DNA of 6,231 nucleotides, taken from positions 1,462 to 7,692 of the forward strand of contig PLST01000599.1 in assembly GCA_003164255.1 (NCBI GenBank), given 5' to 3'. Below are positions 4,078 through 6,231 of the stretch, piece after piece. Made by a program: the position numbers and the translations under genes. Position 1 is the stretch's first letter; each line of letters starts with the position of its first letter. The notes under the pieces are model-generated. The model did not search any database. It had not been told where the DNA came from and saw only the letters and a program-made list of their open reading frames with translations. The DNA comes from Acidobacteriaceae bacterium (GTDB lineage Bacteria > Acidobacteriota > Terriglobia > Terriglobales > Acidobacteriaceae).

Positions 4078-5307
4078 TCAATGCACCATCTTCGACCGTC
4101 GCTGCATGTAGTCCATCAGCAGGTACTGTCCGAGCGTGTCCGGCGTGGTGAAGTAGGCCTTCCCTTTGCACATCTCCGAGACCTTGTGCACAAACTGCAC
4201 TAGGTCGTAGTCCGACGCCAGCATGAACGTATTGATCAGGATGTTGCTCCGCTTGCAACGCGCCACCTCTTCCAGCGTCTCGCTCACCACCAGCGGATCG
4301 AGCCCATACGCGTTGCGGTAAATCTGCCCGCCCGGCATCGTCAGCGCAGACGGCTTGCCATCGGTAATCATCACGATCTGCTTCATATCCTTGCGCTGGC
4401 GGGCAAGCACACGCTGCGCCACGCGCAGCCCTTCCCGCGTGTTGGTGTAATGAGGGCCAACCTTCACCCGCGCAAGCTGCGATACAGGAATTTCTTCAGC
4501 AGAGTCGTGAAACAACACCAGCGAAAGCGAGTCGCCGGGAAACTGCGTGCGGATCAGATGTGAAAGCGCCATGGCCACGCGCTTGGCCGGAGTGAACCGG
4601 TCTTCGCCGTACAGAATCATCGAATGCGAGCAGTCAAGCAACACAACCGTGGCGCACGAGCTTTCGTATTCGCACTGGTGCACATGCAGATCGTCGTACT
4701 CCATGTTCAGCGGCAGCCCGATCCCCTCGCGCGCAATCGCCGAGCTCAACGTTGCAGTAGTGTCCAAGTTCAACGTGTCGCCAAACTCGTAGCGCCGCGA
4801 CGCTCCGTTGGCCTCAACTCCTGTGGCCCAATGCCGCGTATCGTGGCGGCCGTAGCTCGACTTGCCCAGCGAGCCCATCAAATCACGAAGTGCTTTGAAG
4901 CCAAGAAAATCAAGACTCTTGTCCGTCACTTCAAAGCGAGCCTCGCCCTCCTGCCCGCGTCCCTGGCCGTTTCCTTCGCGCTTCGGGCCTCGCGGACCGC
5001 GGGCCGAGATGTAGTTTTCCCGCTCCATCCGCTCGATGAGTTTTTCAACGAGCTCATCCAGCTTGCCTTCCGCCTTCAACTGGTCCAGCTTCTGCCGCAG
5101 GTCTTCGTCGAAGAAGTCCCCGTTCTCGATAGCCCTGCGCAAGGCCTCGCGCAGATCGTCCATCGTGTGCTCGAGGTCCGGAAAATCCGCGTAGGGGTCG
5201 CGAAATCCGGAGTCAAGCATGTAGTCGGAGAGCGCGTCGAGCAGATCCTCCATGTCGATTTCGGAGGCCATGTCGCCCTTGTATTTGGTGTATTCAGTGC
5301 GTCTCAC
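4078..5307 (-). CDS. VWA-domain protein, partner of the adjacent AAA+ ATPase
   Basis: The 409-residue soluble protein has an acidic helical N-terminal half (residues 15-100) and a Gly/Arg-rich linker (101-122, RGPRGPKREGNGQGRG). A von Willebrand A domain follows at about 215-395. The metal site is complete: DCSHS (225-229), a threonine in HYTNT (286-290) and TDG (315-317). It has no signal peptide or membrane span. VWA proteins next to ChlI/MoxR-like ATPases act as paired chaperone or metal-insertion modules in several known families. The substrate here is unknown, and no chlorophyll genes are in view. The GTG start at 5307-5305 has GGAGGG close upstream and yields the sequence RRTEYTKYKGD. 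ATG 5271-5269 (MASEID) is an alternative with AAGGG upstream. The last codons (SKMVH) differ from the stranded copy at 2527-2589, so the extreme C-terminus may have been replaced. Confidence 0.9.
   Translation of the reverse strand: MRRTEYTKYKGDMASEIDMEDLLDALSDYMLDSGFRDPYADFPDLEHTMDDLREALRRAIENGDFFDEDLRQKLDQLKAEGKLDELVEKLIERMERENYISARGPRGPKREGNGQGRGQEGEARFEVTDKSLDFLGFKALRDLMGSLGKSSYGRHDTRHWATGVEANGASRRYEFGDTLNLDTTATLSSAIAREGIGLPLNMEYDDLHVHQCEYESSCATVVLLDCSHSMILYGEDRFTPAKRVAMALSHLIRTQFPGDSLSLVLFHDSAEEIPVSQLARVKVGPHYTNTREGLRVAQRVLARQRKDMKQIVMITDGKPSALTMPGGQIYRNAYGLDPLVVSETLEEVARCKRSNILINTFMLASDYDLVQFVHKVSEMCKGKAYFTTPDTLGQYLLMDYMQRRSKMVH
4094..4128. repeat. 35-bp direct repeat, right copy, inside the VWA gene 3' end
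   Basis: This is the partner of 2555-2589. It encodes the QYLLMDYMQRRS stretch near the VWA C-terminus. Integrative elements commonly use the 3' end of a gene as attachment site and restore it with their own copy, which fits this position. No integrase lies between the copies. Confidence 0.9.
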
Positions 5308-5415
5308 ATGCCCTCCGATCCAGCCCGTCAGAGCCTGACTCCGTTGATTCCGTTCCCATCACCGAGGGTGCCCCCGGTCTCGATTCTGAGACCGGGGAAA
5401 GTCAATCGCACGCGC
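5308..5415. other. Spacer between the AAA+ and VWA genes
   Basis: This 108-bp minus-strand intergenic region contains one strong hairpin (5372-5397) and a GGAGGG ribosome-site candidate just before the VWA GTG. I see no clear -10 box in it, so the two genes are probably one operon with the hairpin between them. Confidence 0.5.
5372..5397. repeat. Palindrome CCCCGGTCTC ... GAGACCGGGG
   Basis: Perfect 10-bp arms (5372-5381 and 5388-5397) have a 6-base loop. There is no T-run on the minus strand after the stem, so it is not a standard terminator for the AAA+ gene. It could instead tune the VWA:AAA+ ratio by stabilising the upstream mRNA. The core matches the palindrome at 3668-3696 with one changed base per arm (CTC for CCC), and the change is compensated in the opposite arm. 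Confidence 0.7.
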
Positions 5416-6231
5416 TCAGTTGTATCCGCCGCGCGGCGAGCGGCGGGCTCGTTGCCAGTCCTCGAAATCTACCTCGAGCTCTGCGCGTTCCGGTCCCCGC
5501 TGCGGCTTTTCGTTCGCGGCAAACACGCGCTCCTCGCTGCGGCTCAGCTTGCGATGGGCCACCAGGCCCTCCAGCAGGAACTCCGCCGCCGAAACCACCT
5601 TCGGCGCTTCATCTGATTTTGTAATGCCCAGCGGCGCAAGTTTCCCGATGAGCCCCTGAATCTGCTTGAGGTCAACAAGCGCGGCGGCCGCGGGATGATT
5701 GTCATCGAGCCCAACTGTACCGCCCAGGTTGAACCATTGCTCAATCTGCTGGGTATCCACCCCGGCAAACACGCGATCGAAGATTTTCCCCACCGCCTTG
5801 CGAATCAGTTCGCGTACCACGGTGTCGGCGCCCTTCATCTCGCCTTCGTACTCCAGCTCCAGCTTGCCCGTCATGCCCGGCATGGCAGCATAAATGTCGC
5901 TCACGCGTGGCACCGCATGCGGCTCCTCGTTCATCAGCGCGCGCCGTTCCGCGTTCGAAACCACCAGGTCCAGCGTGGCGATCGGAAACCGCTGGCTTAC
6001 GCCGCTGCGTTTGTCCACCTTCTTGTCTTCGCGCGCAAGAAACACCACCTGCTCCACAATCTCGCGAATGTACTCCGGAACCTCAATCGGCGCGGCTCCC
6101 CGCTCGGCCCATGTTTCCTGCGCCGTGATGGCCATGCCCTCTTCAATCGTCTCCGGATAGTGCGTACGGATCTCCGAGCCGATGCGATCCTTGAGCGGCG
6201 TCACAATCTTGCCGCGCGCCGTGTAGTCCTC
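5416..6231 (-). CDS. ChlI/MoxR-like AAA+ ATPase, C-terminal part
   Basis: The visible 271 codons begin at the window edge with EDYTARGKIVTPLKDRIGSE, the sensor/post-AAA region of magnesium-chelatase-I-like ATPases, and run to a stop at 5418-5416. The helical lid follows, including YIREIVEQVVFLAREDKKVDKRSGVSQRFPIATLDLVVSNAERRAL, which carries the arginine-rich turn typical of this family. Walker A and B motifs must lie beyond 6231, so the reading is partial. A GTG at 6204-6202 is internal and not the start. It is followed after 108 bp by the VWA gene, which supports a joint ATPase/VWA module of the chaperone or metal-insertion type. The substrate is unknown. The C-terminal 50 residues are charged and low in conservation signals (KPQRGPERAELEVDFEDWQR). 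Confidence 0.85.
   Translation of the reverse strand, partial: EDYTARGKIVTPLKDRIGSEIRTHYPETIEEGMAITAQETWAERGAAPIEVPEYIREIVEQVVFLAREDKKVDKRSGVSQRFPIATLDLVVSNAERRALMNEEPHAVPRVSDIYAAMPGMTGKLELEYEGEMKGADTVVRELIRKAVGKIFDRVFAGVDTQQIEQWFNLGGTVGLDDNHPAAAALVDLKQIQGLIGKLAPLGITKSDEAPKVVSAAEFLLEGLVAHRKLSRSEERVFAANEKPQRGPERAELEVDFEDWQRARRSPRGGYN

Noticed and set aside
5372..5397. Rho-independent terminator after the AAA+ gene
   Set aside because: The stem is strong, but no T-run follows on the minus strand and related palindromes occur in other intergenic regions.
4624..5616. A 330-residue plus-strand frame across the VWA and AAA+ genes
   Set aside because: It spans two genes and their spacer on the opposite strand. 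The composition is that of an antisense frame, while the minus strand shows a complete VWA metal site.
5416..6204. GTG at 6204-6202 as start of the AAA+ gene
   Set aside because: The frame continues upstream to the window edge with family-like sequence (YTARGKIVTPLKDR), so the codon is internal.

Overview
The window (about 6.2 kb, moderately high GC) looks like chromosome from an Acidobacteriota (Terriglobia-type) soil bacterium. This rests on the overall look of the proteins: long-form AhcY, an ArsR-methyltransferase fusion, an 'HAPH...' single-pass membrane protein, and an AAA+/VWA pair. It is recognition without a database search, so the phylum is likely and the genus is unknown.

Layout. 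(1) Positions 1-674, minus strand, hold the N-terminal half of S-adenosylhomocysteine hydrolase (ahcY), cut by the window edge. (2) After a 177-bp divergent promoter region, 852-1781 on the plus strand encodes an ArsR-type winged helix fused to a SAM-dependent methyltransferase fold. A tandem TGATATGT repeat lies between the two genes. The arrangement suggests a SahR-like circuit in which a SAH/SAM-sensing repressor controls ahcY. (3) Positions 1857-2534, plus strand, encode a 225-residue protein of unknown function with one N-terminal membrane segment. (4) Positions 2535-4093 form an accessory-looking island. It holds a higBA/RelE-type toxin-antitoxin pair (3140-3508 and 2796-3137, minus strand), a small ORF after it that is probably broken, and about 570 bp of gene-free DNA full of inverted and direct repeats. 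(5) Positions 4078-5307 (VWA-domain protein) and 5416-6231 (C-terminal part of a ChlI/MoxR-like AAA+ ATPase, cut by the window edge) form a minus-strand pair.

The most notable signal is an exact 35-bp direct repeat. One copy (4094-4128) is inside the 3' end of the VWA gene and the other (2555-2589) lies 1539 bp away, just past the 225-residue gene. Outside the identical core, the distal copy still reads like a VWA C-terminus on its downstream side (SKTIH against SKMVH, mostly wobble changes) but loses all resemblance on its upstream side. That asymmetry is what insertion of a DNA segment into the 3' end of the VWA gene would leave, with the end of the gene replaced by one carried on the insert. 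The intervening DNA carries the toxin-antitoxin pair but no visible integrase.

Smaller items are a heptad AGCT repeat that can fold as the VWA terminator, three related CCCCGGTC palindromes in separate intergenic regions, and a perfect TATAAT box under an inverted repeat at the toxin-antitoxin promoter that implies a nearly leaderless message.
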